This document shows positions 36,973-49,400 of a stretch of DNA of 64,000 nucleotides, piece after piece. The notes beneath the pieces were generated by a model. The model saw only the letters and a list, made by a program, of their open reading frames with translations, did not search any database and was not told the DNA's origin. The stretch is from Chromobotia macracanthus (Eukaryota > Chordata > Actinopteri > Cypriniformes > Botiidae). Position 1 is the first letter of the stretch, and every line of letters begins with the position of its first letter. The DNA lies in contig JAZGTH010000072.1 of assembly GCA_036877525.1 (NCBI GenBank), forward strand, positions 3,162,001 through 3,226,000. The letters run 5' to 3'. The position numbers were made by a program, and so were the translations under genes.

Positions 36973-38126
36973 TCATCTACAGGGCCTTGCCTGGTCACAC
37001 CTTTGCAGCTTGTGCCTTTCGTCCCCTTCCTTTACCCTGAACATTAAATAAAATGTTAAAACACACGAAGCTCTAGAAAAACTTTGACAGACATAATGGA
37101 TTAAGCACCTTTTTAGGTGGATTTTCACCATCTGAAGTTTCCCTGCATTTAGGAAACATTCAATTAGTTTCCATTGAGGAAAAATTAAAGACATGCCAAA
37201 ACAACGACCAATATTAACTGGTTTACAGTTATACAGTAACTTTAGGAACTTACTCATCCTCTCCCTTTTCTGGCTTCTTTCTCTTTAAAAAGAAACAAGG
37301 CCAGTAAGAATTAGTGCAATAGATTTCACAAATGCTACTTTTGAAAAGCAAACCCTGGTCTTACTTTGCCAGCGCTATTTTTTGTGACTTTCTTAACCGG
37401 TGATTCTTCAATTTCTTCCTCTTCCTCCTCTACCTCCTCATCCATCTCCTCGTCCATCTCTTCTTCATCGGAGTATTCTTCCACTGGGAAATGGTTCATA
37501 AAACTCAGACTCGTGTCACAGAGACGGTATTAGAAAGAATAATTAAAACAGAACAGAAATCGCCCCTCACGGGCCACATGTTCCGCTCCGACATACACGG
37601 GCCCAGAGCCGTGCTTCAGGCGAAAGGTCACGGGTGGATGAAGATCCAAACCAGACAGGTTGACCTAAAGGACAACAGACATGTACTGGAGATACAATAC
37701 ACTATAAATATTACTTTTAAAAGCTTTAATCTTACCGTTGGCATCGATTTGGCGTGCAGCGTCGCAATGGGAACCGCTTTAGCTATGCTGTTGCCTTCTC
37801 CAGTTACCAGCTCAACAATATTAAACTCATCTTTGGCGGTGTGACCCAAACACATCTTGTAACGGGTAAGAAAAGTAGATTAATAACAAAGCAAACACGG
37901 ATTGAAAGACTTTTTGGAGAACCCTACCGTTCTAAGCGCCAGCTGGTGCTGATGGTTGGTATCATCCGTCTTGAAGGATTCCTCTTTATTGGTTTCATTG
38001 AGTTCACAACCTAAATCAAACACTAGTGATTTACCTTCACAAGCAAACACTGAAGAAGTGCTTTGTGTTTTATCATCAACATCTCCTACCCCAAAGAGTG
38101 GACAGAGGCTTCTCGGGTTTGCTCAT
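36973..38126 (-). CDS. npm2: Nucleoplasmin-family histone chaperone (npm2-like, 7 exons)
   Basis: Reading right to left, coding exons are 38126-38090, 38010-37928, 37855-37736, 37664-37571, 37483-37365, 37282-37254 and 37036 to the stop. The first five join in phase and give 151 residues: MSKPEKPLSTLWGCELNE, HQLALRT, MCLGHTAKDEFNIVELVTGE, KAVPIATLHAKSMPT and LHPPVTFRLKHGSGPVYV form the nucleoplasmin core (residues 1-112). EEYSDEEEMDEEMDEEVEEE begins the acidic tract (113-138). SPVKKVTKNSAGKRKKP (139-155) is a bipartite nuclear localisation signal. The family forms pentameric nuclear chaperones for histones. NPM2 is the egg form that stores H2A-H2B and decondenses sperm chromatin after fertilisation. 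The core resembles nucleoplasmin/NPM2 more than NPM1 or NPM3. Which fish paralogue (npm2a or npm2b) it is cannot be told. The last two exons show a one-base phase problem: as written the frame ends at 36973, while the family-like tail would end at 36995. Confidence 0.85.
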
Positions 38127-39905
38127 TTTGTGGACGATCACCGGATGATTAAAAAACTGAAACGCACGTAAGTTTCTCTCACTTTCTCGGACGCGTCATA
38201 CGCGAAAGGGCGAAACCGACTCTCTGTCACCAGAAACGACGATCAAACTGCCCCCAAAACAGCGAAAGAAAAGAAAGCATGAGATTTTGCCCTGCAAGGT
38301 TTAAAAGGGAAGTTAATTGCACGTCAGCTGACAGCAATTAAAGCGGGATCACCGCGGGTTAATGATGGATCCGACCTGCTGCGAACTCCCCGAGAAATGA
38401 AATCCTCTAATCGCGTTTTAATCCAATAGCATTAAATAGGCTCATAATTATGCCTGCAAAATATGTTGACTTTTGTATCTTATTAGCCAGCGGGTCTTTA
38501 CAACTGAAGGTGTTTTCTGTACTGTGGAGTGTTTTGGTTTTTTTAATCATTTATTATAGGAGCTGGATGTCACATGAGGAAGGGGGGAATAATGATAGCA
38601 AGAGATTGAGTACAATGACAGACATGTTTGTTGTCTCTGAAAGTGGCTTTGTACGGTACGTGTGTGAATTTTATCCTCTAAAAGGTGAAGGTCACCTTGA
38701 AATATAAATATGCTATGTTTTATGGAGTATTGCAGTGTTTGGAGCTCTGATGATGTCAGACTGACCACTTGGGCGGAGCCAGAGCCATTAACCCCTCCCC
38801 TCCAACAGTAGCCTGCACGCTTTGAAATGTCTACTTGTCCAGAACCAATCAATTCCCAGTGGAAAAAACAAGCCACGCCCTCCAGTTTTCCATTTACGTT
38901 TGCATTACATCAGAACACGGGTTCGTTGCATCTTCTGGTTCACGCCGACTTTAAATCAGGCCCCCAATCTAATTTTCCTGATGTGAAAAGGCCCTACATG
39001 TTTTTATATTTTTACACTTATTAAGGAAACGGCTTATTTAAAAATGTACTTATTTTTTTCCAAGGTTGTTTTTATATCTCAAACAAGAATCCCGGATGAC
39101 TGCGCGCTGGTATTCTAGATGATCTCGTGTGATGTATTATTAACAGACCTCTGTGCGCCCTGATCGCTCAGCTTGCGGATTACAGAACGCAGAGAACGCG
39201 AGCTGCCGGTTTGACCGCCGCTCTCGTGGGTTTCTCTGCCAGCCCCTCGCTGCCATCAAAGCTTGAGAGCAGCCGGATGAAAAGAGAGCGAAGGGGGGCC
39301 GAAAACAGCATGAGTGCAGAAAGGACAAAGAGACTGAGATATCATGAGGTGTGGGGGTGATAGCCAAAATCAATATTGGATATATATCCCAATATTATAT
39401 TTATATTTTGAAGTTGGAAAGCATGAGGCCCTGATGGTACGTTTTTAATATAACTTTATCATTTTTTGTCTGCACACCAGAGGAGACGAAGGTTGACTTG
39501 CAAAAGAAAAGCCAAATACCCTGTAAATGAATTGAAAGCTGTGTGACCACATGGGAGCTCCACGCACACACAGAATCTCTGCTCCTGACAGCATATAGAA
39601 AGGTTTAGAGAGAGCGTAGGAGGCCTGAAGTGAGTCCTCTGTGTGTGTGGGCCCTGTTCTCCACAGCAAAACTCTCACACACAAGCCGCGTAAGTTAAGC
39701 AGAAGAAATGAACCCAGTGAGCATTTGTTTGGCTATTATTAATGGTGACTAAGATCCGTTGTGGGCTGTTCAATGCAATGAATGACACATTTGGTACGTG
39801 GTCCCACATCCCTGAGATGAAAAGTGACAACTGTGTATTAAAGTTAACATGAGATCAAAATGGACTTTTTTTTAACTTTCCTTATTGTACAAGGATTAGC
39901 AGTGT

Positions 39906-40052
39906 ACACTCTAAAAACGCTGGGTTGTTTCAACCTATGTTGGGTCAAATATGGACAAACCCAACCACTGGGTTAAATTAACATATTTAACCCAATGGCT
40001 GGGTTTGTCCATATTTTTATCAACCATGGGTTAAAACAACCCAGTATTTCCC
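39906..40052. repeat. Near-palindromic ACTCTAAAAA/GGGTTG element
   Basis: About 147 bp in which CTGGGTTGTTTCAACC and TATGGACAAACCCAACC at the left are mirrored by GGCTGGGTTTGTCCATA and AACAACCCAG at the right; it could fold into one long hairpin. This type is common in fish genomes. Confidence 0.7.
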
Positions 40053-40983
40053 AAAGAAAACTAGTAGTTGCCTTATATATATATGTTTGTGGAATAATGT
40101 TGACCAATAGCCAAACAGCTTTTTAGGTATTACTAGTTGTGCTTGTTTTAAACTAGTTTCAAGACTACCAACTTTTACAATCTTTTCAATAGTTAACTGA
40201 ATGTTTGTTTAAATTAAAGTAATAAGGTTTACAGAAATAATAGCAGAAAATGATGGATTTGAAAGAGAAACATTACTATTAGGATACATCAAGATGTGAT
40301 GGTGAGGTTGACCTTCCAAAAGCCTCCTCAGCAGTGGGTGTCTGCAGTGTTTCAGGAGGTGAGAAGTTCTCCACAATCCACTGCAAACTCACATTGAGCT
40401 CTTGCTCTGTTTTGGTATAAAACACCCATTCTACACAATCCAAAGTCTTGACACATAACACAACTTCTCTTTAATTTTTATTTCACTGAATATTTAGTTT
40501 CACTCTGAAATGTGGAATGGATTACGAATGCCATGTCATGTTGAATTCACGTAAACGTTTCATGTTTAATTGTTTCTGGGTAAACACTCTAAAGGTGCTG
40601 AAACTGAAAAAATGAGTTTCCTGTCCCAGGGGACCTTTCCACACCGCATTAGCTGAGGAATACCTGTTTCAGCACTTCCCAAGTAAAGTAAGCAGATTGT
40701 GGATTTGCTCGTTTGGTGGTATTTCAGCATGGAATTGGAGCGACTAGCTGATACATGTCAACAAAATGAAGACGGTGTGGAAGATTGAGGCTGTAAGAGA
40801 AACCGGAGATAATCCTCAGACCTCCTCGGATCTAATTAAGATTTTCTCGAGGGACGGGAAAGAATGGAACCTTCTATAGTGTCAAATAGAGTGTCAGTCA
40901 ATTTGAGATGGAGTAAAAATTGATTTCTTTTGGTTTGTCTTTGATCTGTAAAAAAAAGAAACACATGGGCAGCTGATGGAAGG

Positions 40984-41282
40984 TTAAAGGTAGAATAGGA
41001 AATTTCAGAGAGGCTAGCAATAGCAAGCTAGCTTTGAAATCATAGGATCCCGCCCTCCTTTCAGAATGATCACCAAAGCCACGCCTCCTCCAAAACATGT
41101 GATCACAGTGCACGAAGGTAAGCAGATACAAAGTTTGACAGGCAAGCAGGACATCTATCATTGCATTTAGATCGAAGGCAATGATTGGATGAACATTTTA
41201 TGGTCCTTCACCTTCCACAGAAGACTTTCAAAGAGCATAACCAAAAATGTTTCTGGATAAAAATTGCCTACCCTGCCTTTAA
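40984..41282. repeat. TTAAAGGTAGAATAGG-ended MITE
   Basis: Ends TTAAAGGTAGAATAGG and CCTACCCTGCCTTTAA are imperfect inverted repeats 299 bp apart. The interior GCTAGCAATAGCAAGCTAGC and ATCCCGCCCTCCTTTCAGA recurs at 17424-17600. Confidence 0.7.
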
Positions 41283-41564
41283 TAGGGCATTTGTGAGGTT
41301 CCCTGTAGGATAGTTTGTGGTTCTGCAGCAAATACACAAAATTCAGATAACATTCTTTAGGCTGCACTGGGTGTGCTGAAGACAGGGAAAATGTCAGTTT
41401 ATCTATGTTTTGTGTTGTAAAATAACAAGCACAACAGAGTCATTATATTCAGCAGTTGACATTTATCTATTGGAAACGCAGTGAAAGCGATTTCAGCACT
41501 GGGCAATGAGCCGTAAATTTGCCATGTGTCACACCTCATTACTTTCTAAGGGTCAGATGCAGGG

Positions 41565-41864
41565 CCCAGCTAACAGGGAACATTCTCAGAATGTTGGCTA
41601 ACATTTTCAAGTTCTCTTAGGTAATCAAAAATGTTCTTGCAGTAACATTAGTAGAGCATTTATTTACTATTATATATCAAAAGGTTATTCTTTAGTTGTT
41701 AGTGAAACATTTTAAAAACATTACAGAATTAAAAAAAACAGGAACATTAATAAAACTGAACATTTTGAACATGCCTACAACTTTCAAAATAAGGCTTTTA
41801 AAATTTTTGTTACTTAATGGAAACATTACAGAAATGTTTTTACAACCTAAAATTGTTAGCTGGG
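41565..41864. repeat. CCCAGCTAACA-family MITE, full length
   Basis: CCCAGCTAACAGGGAACATTC start and AAAATTGTTAGCTGGG end, 300 bp, between npm2-like and sez6l. Confidence 0.8.
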
Positions 41865-42469
41865 TTGACTGTATCAAGCTGTGCGCTTACAAAGCCTGCA
41901 CAACCAGCCCGTCTATTAATAGATGTTAAGATTTAGATATCCAAAATAATCTGTGCTAATTCTTTATTCTTCTGTTTTTATTTGTTTTTGTTGTCTTCTG
42001 CAAGCCTGGGCCTTTATGAACAGTCCTGTTTTAATACATATAATGAACTAAATTTCTCATGATAATTGTGTACACTCACACAAAATTAACCAAGATTACC
42101 ACAAAAGAGCTTGATTCAGCTAATGGGCATCTGAAAACAAGCTCTCAGATAAACTATTTTTTCTCAGGACACCTGATTGAAAAAGTAAAGCATCATACGT
42201 CTCAAAGAGAGATGGAGATCTTCGTAAGGTTTCTGTCCACATTCACTTCTGTCAAGATGATCTCCTCTTAGAATAAAACAGAGCAAGACATATCTGAGTC
42301 TGATCTGGTCACGGCATTTTAAACTTGAGGTCTATCTCATTTCTTTGTGCAGGCCAGGAGTCTTTTTAGCCAAAGATGAGAGACGCCGGATAAAAGCTAA
42401 CTCTATGACTGGACCATAAATTTCCCTGCTGGTGGAATGATGCATGATACCATATAGCCTTTATATATT

Positions 42470-42560
42470 TACATTTAGTCATTTAGCAGACGCTTTTATC
42501 CAAAGGGCGAGAGCAGTGAACAATTTGCGTTGCGAGCCTACAAGCCAAGTCTACAAAGCT
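42470..42560. repeat. Teleost interspersed-repeat fragment
   Basis: Contains ATTTAGCAGACGCTTTTATC, a block that recurs widely in fish genomes. A diverged match (GGCAGACACGTCTTATCC) is near 47323-47430. Confidence 0.5.
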
Positions 42561-42865
42561 ACATTTACAAGCGAATATTGTATTCTGCTACTAAAGACAA
42601 GATGAACTAGAGACAAGACAAGAGGATACAATAGAGCTTTGGGTTTTAGTGTGTGTTTTGAGTATATATACATTTATATATATATATATTTTTAACTTGA
42701 CCCGGCGTCATAAAAACGCAACGCTCAAGACGCTGTAAAACGCGACGCAACGACCGTATGACTCTCGCTTGCATTGACGCGTTCTGATGCGGCAGATTAA
42801 AACCAAGTTATTTCAGACTTTATTATTATTACATTGCTTATTTGTTCTTGTATTTCTTCTATCAT

Positions 42866-42892
42866 TTATCTATCTATCTATCTATCTATCTA

Positions 42893-42990
<98 letters not shown>

Positions 42991-43012
42991 CGTCTGTTTG
43001 TCAATCTATCTA

Positions 43013-43074
<62 letters not shown>

Positions 43075-43136
43075 CGTCTGTTTGTCTATCTATCTATCCA
43101 TCCGTCTGTCTGTCTATCTATCTATCTATCTATCTA
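42866..43136. repeat. Compound TCTA/TCTG tetranucleotide array upstream of sez6l
   Basis: About 270 bp alternating blocks of TCTA and TCTG (reverse strand GATA/GACA), ending some 350 bp before the sez6l start codon. Confidence 0.9.
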
Positions 43137-43190
43137 TTTGGGGGTCATAAATAAGGGTTTGTCACTTCCCTGATTGGAAACTGTGACAGC

Positions 43191-43240
43191 ATCCTCCTCA
43201 CAGCATCAGCAACTTTTACACTCATACACACACAAACCAG

Positions 43241-43279
<39 letters not shown>

Positions 43280-43486
43280 AGGGGTAAGACACACTGCGGA
43301 GTTCAGCAGAGGAGAGATGAAGGGAGCTCAAGGCAGCGACCAAGCCGAATCCACGAAGCTGTAAACCCACAGAGACTCACTCACTGACCCTTGAGCTCAA
43401 CTTAACATCCCCAACACTGAACGTGGACTTTAACGCCATAGCTGTGATTATTCCGGGCTGGACCCCCTTTGGACTGTCTTCTTAAC
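43191..43486 (+). promoter_or_regulatory. sez6l: Probable 5' UTR and promoter-proximal region of sez6l
   Basis: The sequence just before the ATG is non-repetitive except for a GA dinucleotide run at 43246-43276 and has no in-frame upstream signal peptide candidate. The transcription start is not visible. CpG-rich sequence continues into intron 1 (about 43560-44400), which suggests a CpG-island promoter spanning exon 1. Confidence 0.4.
43246..43276. repeat. GA microsatellite in the sez6l 5' region
   Basis: About 15 AG units, 210 bp before the start codon. Confidence 0.8.
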
Positions 43487-46400
43487 ATGCTGCGAGTTCG
43501 GGGTGATGCCCTGTTCGTGGGTTTGGTGCTTTGGATGGGAATTGTACGTGGACAGATCACAACCCAAGGTAAGGTTCATTACAGCTTGTGTTTGCGCTGA
43601 GATCTCACATGCCCTTGTGCCATAACGCACCGGCACCGTGTCGGAGCCCCCCGGAAACTTTAACGCCACGATCGCCCCACTTTCATCCCCACACAGCGAC
43701 TGTTCAACACACATCACACACCGGCAAGTGTCTGAGTTCAGTCCCCGTGATGCGACACGAATCCGCCGGGCAGATGCTTTGTGATGGACGCGTTTGCATC
43801 GGCGAGGGTGCGTGCGTGCGTGTGCATGCCGCCGAAATTGTTTTCAGGGGCAAAAGTGGGGCAGAAATGATCGTAGAAACGCGGGTGTGCGCGTCTGGTG
43901 CATGATAACGCGCATCCACAAAGAGAAACGCTGCGGGATCGCCGTGACGCGGTTGATAACGGATCAGATGTGCAGATGCAATTCGGGGACATTATGCATA
44001 ACATTGCAATGGTTCATGAGCTTCCGTTGAACTAAAACGAAAAGTGCGTGCGATCGATGGGAGATGCGCTGCTTTATTACAGCCTGTCGTGGCGCGCGCG
44101 TCCTTTTTCATTCATAAGCGCGCGTCATGTACCCCGTTTATTATTTTGATAAACCTGCAGCGCAAGTGCTTGTAAAACAAGTGCTTGCATGAAAAGAAAA
44201 ACAGATGCAAGCGTAGTCACGACCCCAAAAAGGACCTCTTGCTCCCCGTGACCCGGTGCAATAAATTCAACGCTGTTGCATTATTCATACACATGCGTGT
44301 AGAAGTCAAACGACGTGTTTTTACGAGCAGCTCGTTCGTCACTTACCGGGTAAATTTAACTAAACTGTAATCGGGACATGCGCAAACAAACAAACCAAAT
44401 AAATAAATAAAATAAATAAAATAGCATTCAGAGTAAAATGCGTTTGCAATGAAAGTTCACGGGCGGATCGTACCAGAGGGGCTGAAGGTAAAATGTGAAG
44501 GTCATAGTTTTGTTTTGTTTTTACGAAAGCACTTATATAAATCACGTCGAATACAAAGTTGTAATTTAGCTATAATAATAATAATAATAATAATGTTAAA
44601 TAACGTTGTATAATTCGTACTTTTAATTAGGGACCTTCTTTTTTAAGTGGACGAACTTCTGGCGGAACTACACGGCGAGTTTTACGTCATGAACATTTCT
44701 AGTATCCTTGCGCAGTTCACGATTGAGTGTGACGTAGCGCAGGTCAGATTGGTAAGTTAACAAGTTAACATTTTAATGTAATGTTTAGTCGTTTGGTTAT
44801 CCTTTTAAAACAGTGTGTGTCCTTGGCCTCAAGGACTAAGCTTGTGATGCTGCTTTCTGTCTGTGACTCGACATTAATATGACATATAAAGAAACAACAA
44901 GGCAGTGCTAGCATGTGTTTTGCAAGTGTGCAATTATCAGGGATCTAGATCCTCATACGAGTCTCTGGGTTCTTCAGATGGTTTTCCATGTTATTTCATC
45001 TTTCAACAGGCCGTAGTGTAAGAGGATTACTGTATGCTGTTTTTCCAAGTTGGGGAATGAATAAAATTGGTACTGGTAACGCTGTAAGCACAGAAAAACT
45101 TGTATAGAGCCCAAACTAGGGGTTTGAATAAATAAGGTTATCATGGCAGGCTGTCTCATAGAAGTTTCTGGATTACGTCCACGGTACATAATAATTGAGA
45201 TCTTATTTTGTTGGCACAATCTGTAGTGATGGAGATAACGTGTGATTTTAGTTCTAGATGATAGAGCTCTTGCATGCTGCAAAACACGCAAATGCTTTAC
45301 AGCTGACGCAAGACCTGCAATCGTAAAAAAAGTGTGTCACGATGCCGTCGTAGAACCTTTATGATGCCATTCTTGACTGTATGGTTCCATAAAGAACCTT
45401 TAACATCCATAGAACCTTCACAAAATGTTATTTGTAGTGTAAAGGGTTCTTCAGACTATAAAAGGGTAAGAAAGAAATGGTTCTTTTTAGAACCTCTGAC
45501 TGAATGGTTCTTTGGGGAACCAAGTGGTTCTTCTATGGCATTGCTGTGAAGAACCGTTCTTTTTTTAAGAGTGTACTTATCAAAAATGAATTGAAGTGAC
45601 ATTTTAACAAGGGTGTGGAACTCATCTGAAAGGCACTTTGATGATCTGTGTGCAACCACAGAGTTATTATCACCTACAAAGATTTTGGAGCCAATTCACA
45701 GTACTTTTCCCAAAAGTCAGATAGACTCTTTTCCTCTCTCTCGCTCTTTCTCTGGTGCTGTCAGTGTTGGTTTCACAGGGCCAGAACTCTCCTGGTGACA
45801 GACTGTCTGTTCTGCACCTTCCAAAACTCACTCATCTGGAATTTGTCCTTCTCTTCTCATTACATCACTTTTCTCTTTCTCTGAAGCTCTCACTGGTTTC
45901 TCTACGAAGCCAAATCAGAGCAGAATGGGCAAGAATGTCCTGCAAGGAAATCTCTAATAGAAAACAAAACAAGCGTCTGAGACACGCTGCCAGAGGAGTT
46001 TACAATCTCAATCTGTACTGTGTAACTGTGGTGTATATAAATATATATATATATATAAATGCGTCCCCATATCCTTATTTTTAAATGAGTTTTAGATTAA
46101 GGGATAAACCTAAAAGTCAACCCTGTTATCATGATTTTGTGTAGGCAACAGCAAAGAAGACAATAAAAAGATGATAAATAACAGCATTAAATAGATGAAT
46201 CTCACAAAAAATTGTCCATGTCATATTTCACCACAAAATGAAAAGTAAATAATATTGTGCATATATAGAAAACAGTGTCTATTTTAAGATTCTTGCCTTG
46301 CGACATTATTATTTGGAGTGCATTTTTGCAAGCATTGTGTAGTCTAATTTTTTCTTGTTTTATTGTGGGGGGGGTGATGATCAAATTCTAAGCATGTTGA

Positions 46401-49400
46401 AGTGTCATGAGCTTGAGCATAAGGCTATTGTACGAGTGTCTACCCTGTTACCTGCCTAAAAATACAGTAATATAATGATCATTTTAACTTTAAAGGTACA
46501 ATGCAATGTATTACCACTTAACACTGTACAGAAATTTAATTTAATTTCACCTTTTTGAAATAGATAACGCATTTGTTTCACAGATTTCTGTGTGTTGTGA
46601 TGGTTCTTGTGTGGGTTTGTTGGTTCAGGATAGAGTCTGGCTTCAGTCTGTCTGTAAAATCATTCCCAGGTGTTTGTTTTTTCTAATATCTTCTCTCCTT
46701 AATCTGATTTGAAAGCAAATGCTGTTATAGATTCGTCGCTGGCCAAACACGAGAGTGGAGAGTTTGAAGGTAATCTCACAAAAACATAACTGGCTGGCTA
46801 GCAATACAGTATTATCTCAGCTAATATGTGCTCATGGTAAAAATAGCAATAAGCTCTTAAAATTTTTCTTTGAGAGCAGTAATGCAGGGCACGTTCTGTT
46901 TTATAGATAATTATAAGATCAGTTATGTTTGATAGGGTCTGACAGTAGGACGGCCTATCCTGTAGCTTTATACTGGGGATTGACACAGTCTGTGCGTGTC
47001 TCATAGGTCTCATAAGTGCTTTCCATTGTATTTTCCTCCAAACTAGAGATCTGCACCTGATGCCCTGGGGCTTTGCTGATGGGAGAGACATTGACAGCTT
47101 GTGTCCAGCACCTGAAACTCAACTCAGCATCTCAGCACCTTCAATCTCTCAGCTTGTCTCGTCACGTAGTGGTTTCTCTTAGTCGCTGTGAATTGGTGAG
47201 AGGTTCTTGAGTGTTCGTGCTAGGCTCTGTGGTGTCCTACATCACAAAGATGACAGGATTTAAAGCTGTGAGGGAAGGACTGAGCGAAAGTAGCAAAGAT
47301 ATACAGTATGTGATACAGAAAAGCCAGGCATAGTCATTTTGGCAGACACGTCTTATCCGAAGGGGCATGCGGTACTTTTTCAATTGCTCGTACTTAGGGA
47401 GGAATTTGAACAAGCCCATAGCCCTGTGCCTTAAATTTATCACCGTTTTCGGCTGCTGACTCCTCAAATCGTCTGCATTGTCATCATTTTTCTAAATTAT
47501 TTTTAATTGCCAACTAATAAAAGTAGGAAAAAATCCCCTAGACCTACACTGACGAAGGGACTGGAACTCAATATCAATAAGCACAATGTCATATAAATGT
47601 GTGAGCAACCATTTTTTTTAGTTGGGACTTCAGTTTCAACCAGAACACACTAGAAACCACCCAGGACACCTTAGTAACCACATAGCATCACCCTGGCAAC
47701 CAGCCATTACAGCCTAGCATTTTTACACGGGCAAACACGATTCCCTCGCCTCCAGAAAATGTCAGATGTACAGGGGAGAATGTTTGGTGTCAGGGGTAAA
47801 TGGTGAGAGATCATGCTTGCTTTTTGCTTGCAGGGAACCATAACATTCATAGTTACCAGCCCTGAGGTTAACCACAGATTGAGTATGCAATATTCAGTAA
47901 GAGATGTATGTGGAGAGCCTGTCAGAATGAGGTGGTTTGAGATACGTGAAGACGCTCTTTAGGTTTTCCTGATGAAAGTGTGATGAACAGTTTAGTGTCA
48001 ACATCTTGACACAGAAGTTTCACTGCGTAGTGTCTGTTCTGTTGTCTCACAGTGCTAATTCAATTATCAGACAGTGTTAAGGATGGAGGAATCCCCCCTG
48101 TCTGATCTCATTGGCTGGATGAAAACTCAAAATGATGAAAGGCCAAAAGATATGATCAGGCCACGTAAGCATAATCGATTAATATTAAAGCTGCATTTGC
48201 AACTGTTTTGGGTTGAAAAGAAATAAAGAGTTAAAAACTGTCTTCTTACCTTACCTCAATTTGCAAAGGTAAGTTTATATAATAATGACTTATAATTTGA
48301 GCTGTCAGGTCCAATTTTTTGTCAGAAATGCCAGTTTGGTTTCATTCGACTTCAAATGTAAAATAACCTGCAATTTTATTTTTCTAACAGAGATGGCGGT
48401 AGAGAGGTGAAAGTTAAAGATTGCAGCTAAATAAATTGTAATGTTAGTTTTATGTTTTCCGTTTATTTAGAGGAGTGCCATTTAAACACAGGTTGACTTG
48501 ATAGTAATTTTGCGTACGTTTTGGCTTATGTCGCCCCAAGGATTTCTTGATCGTGATAGCTTCTGGAAGAGATTTGATTACATTAAAAGTGTGACAACAG
48601 TTCACAGCTTCTCCCAACCACTTCTCACGCAGGTAGACATCTAAGAAAGACTCATAAAAATTAATCTCCTCGATTTATATTGTCAGACATGAACTTCGCA
48701 TGACATTCCATGATGAATCCGAGGCTCTAAATATGACGGTGTGGATTCGGCCAGATGGAATGGTTGGTGCAAAGCATGCACCATCTGTCAGGCATGCGAC
48801 ACCTCAATTTCCACGGTGCATTTTATATGCTTAATATTTCAGCTTTTCTCCACTTCAAAGCAGCATCTGACGGGTTGCGTGTTTCAAACGTCCCGTCCTG
48901 TTCTCTGATTCGAGGGCTCAGAAGAAGTGACTGCGTTCACCTGCGCCCGCTCGCGATTAGCACGTCAAGATGAGGTGAGAAATGCAGTCAAAGCACTGCC
49001 GTTAGCTTTCCCCATCTCCACGGTGACATTTGAGAGCCGAGTGTTTGCCTTAACGTTTTAGCTCTATGTTTTACACACCTTCAGCTGTCGGGTTTGTTCC
49101 ATCCCGAGCTCGGAGGAGCTGTCAGCCTCTAATGCAGATGGACAGTCACAGCAGGTGGAAAGAGTCGATTCTGTACAGAAACTTCATTTTGCAGCTATTA
49201 TGTAAATGACTTTTCAGGGCGTGCAGACTAAAAAGAAACTGAATTCATGTAATTTCAGACATTCAGATGAAATTATTTGTGATAAGGTCGTGCGCCCGCT
49301 GATTTCCTAAATGGGAAATAATTTCATGAAATGCGACAGAATAGATTTAATACGCTTACAAAAAACTACTGTGCCAGTGCAGTGATGCTATCAGATGCAA

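Larger units (their letters stand above)
38127..43190. other. Intergenic region between npm2-like gene and sez6l
   Basis: About 5 kb without a recognisable exon. It contains the npm2-like promoter at its left end. Further right are a palindromic element at 39906-40052, an inverted-repeat element at 40984-41282, a CCCAGCTAACA element at 41565-41864, a teleost interspersed-repeat fragment near 42470-42560 and a large tetranucleotide array at 42866-43136. No further gene was seen. Confidence 0.6.

Noticed and set aside
42787..43173. Leu/Ser/Tyr-repeat reading frames that look membrane-like
   Set aside because: Direct translation of the TCTA/TCTG microsatellite.
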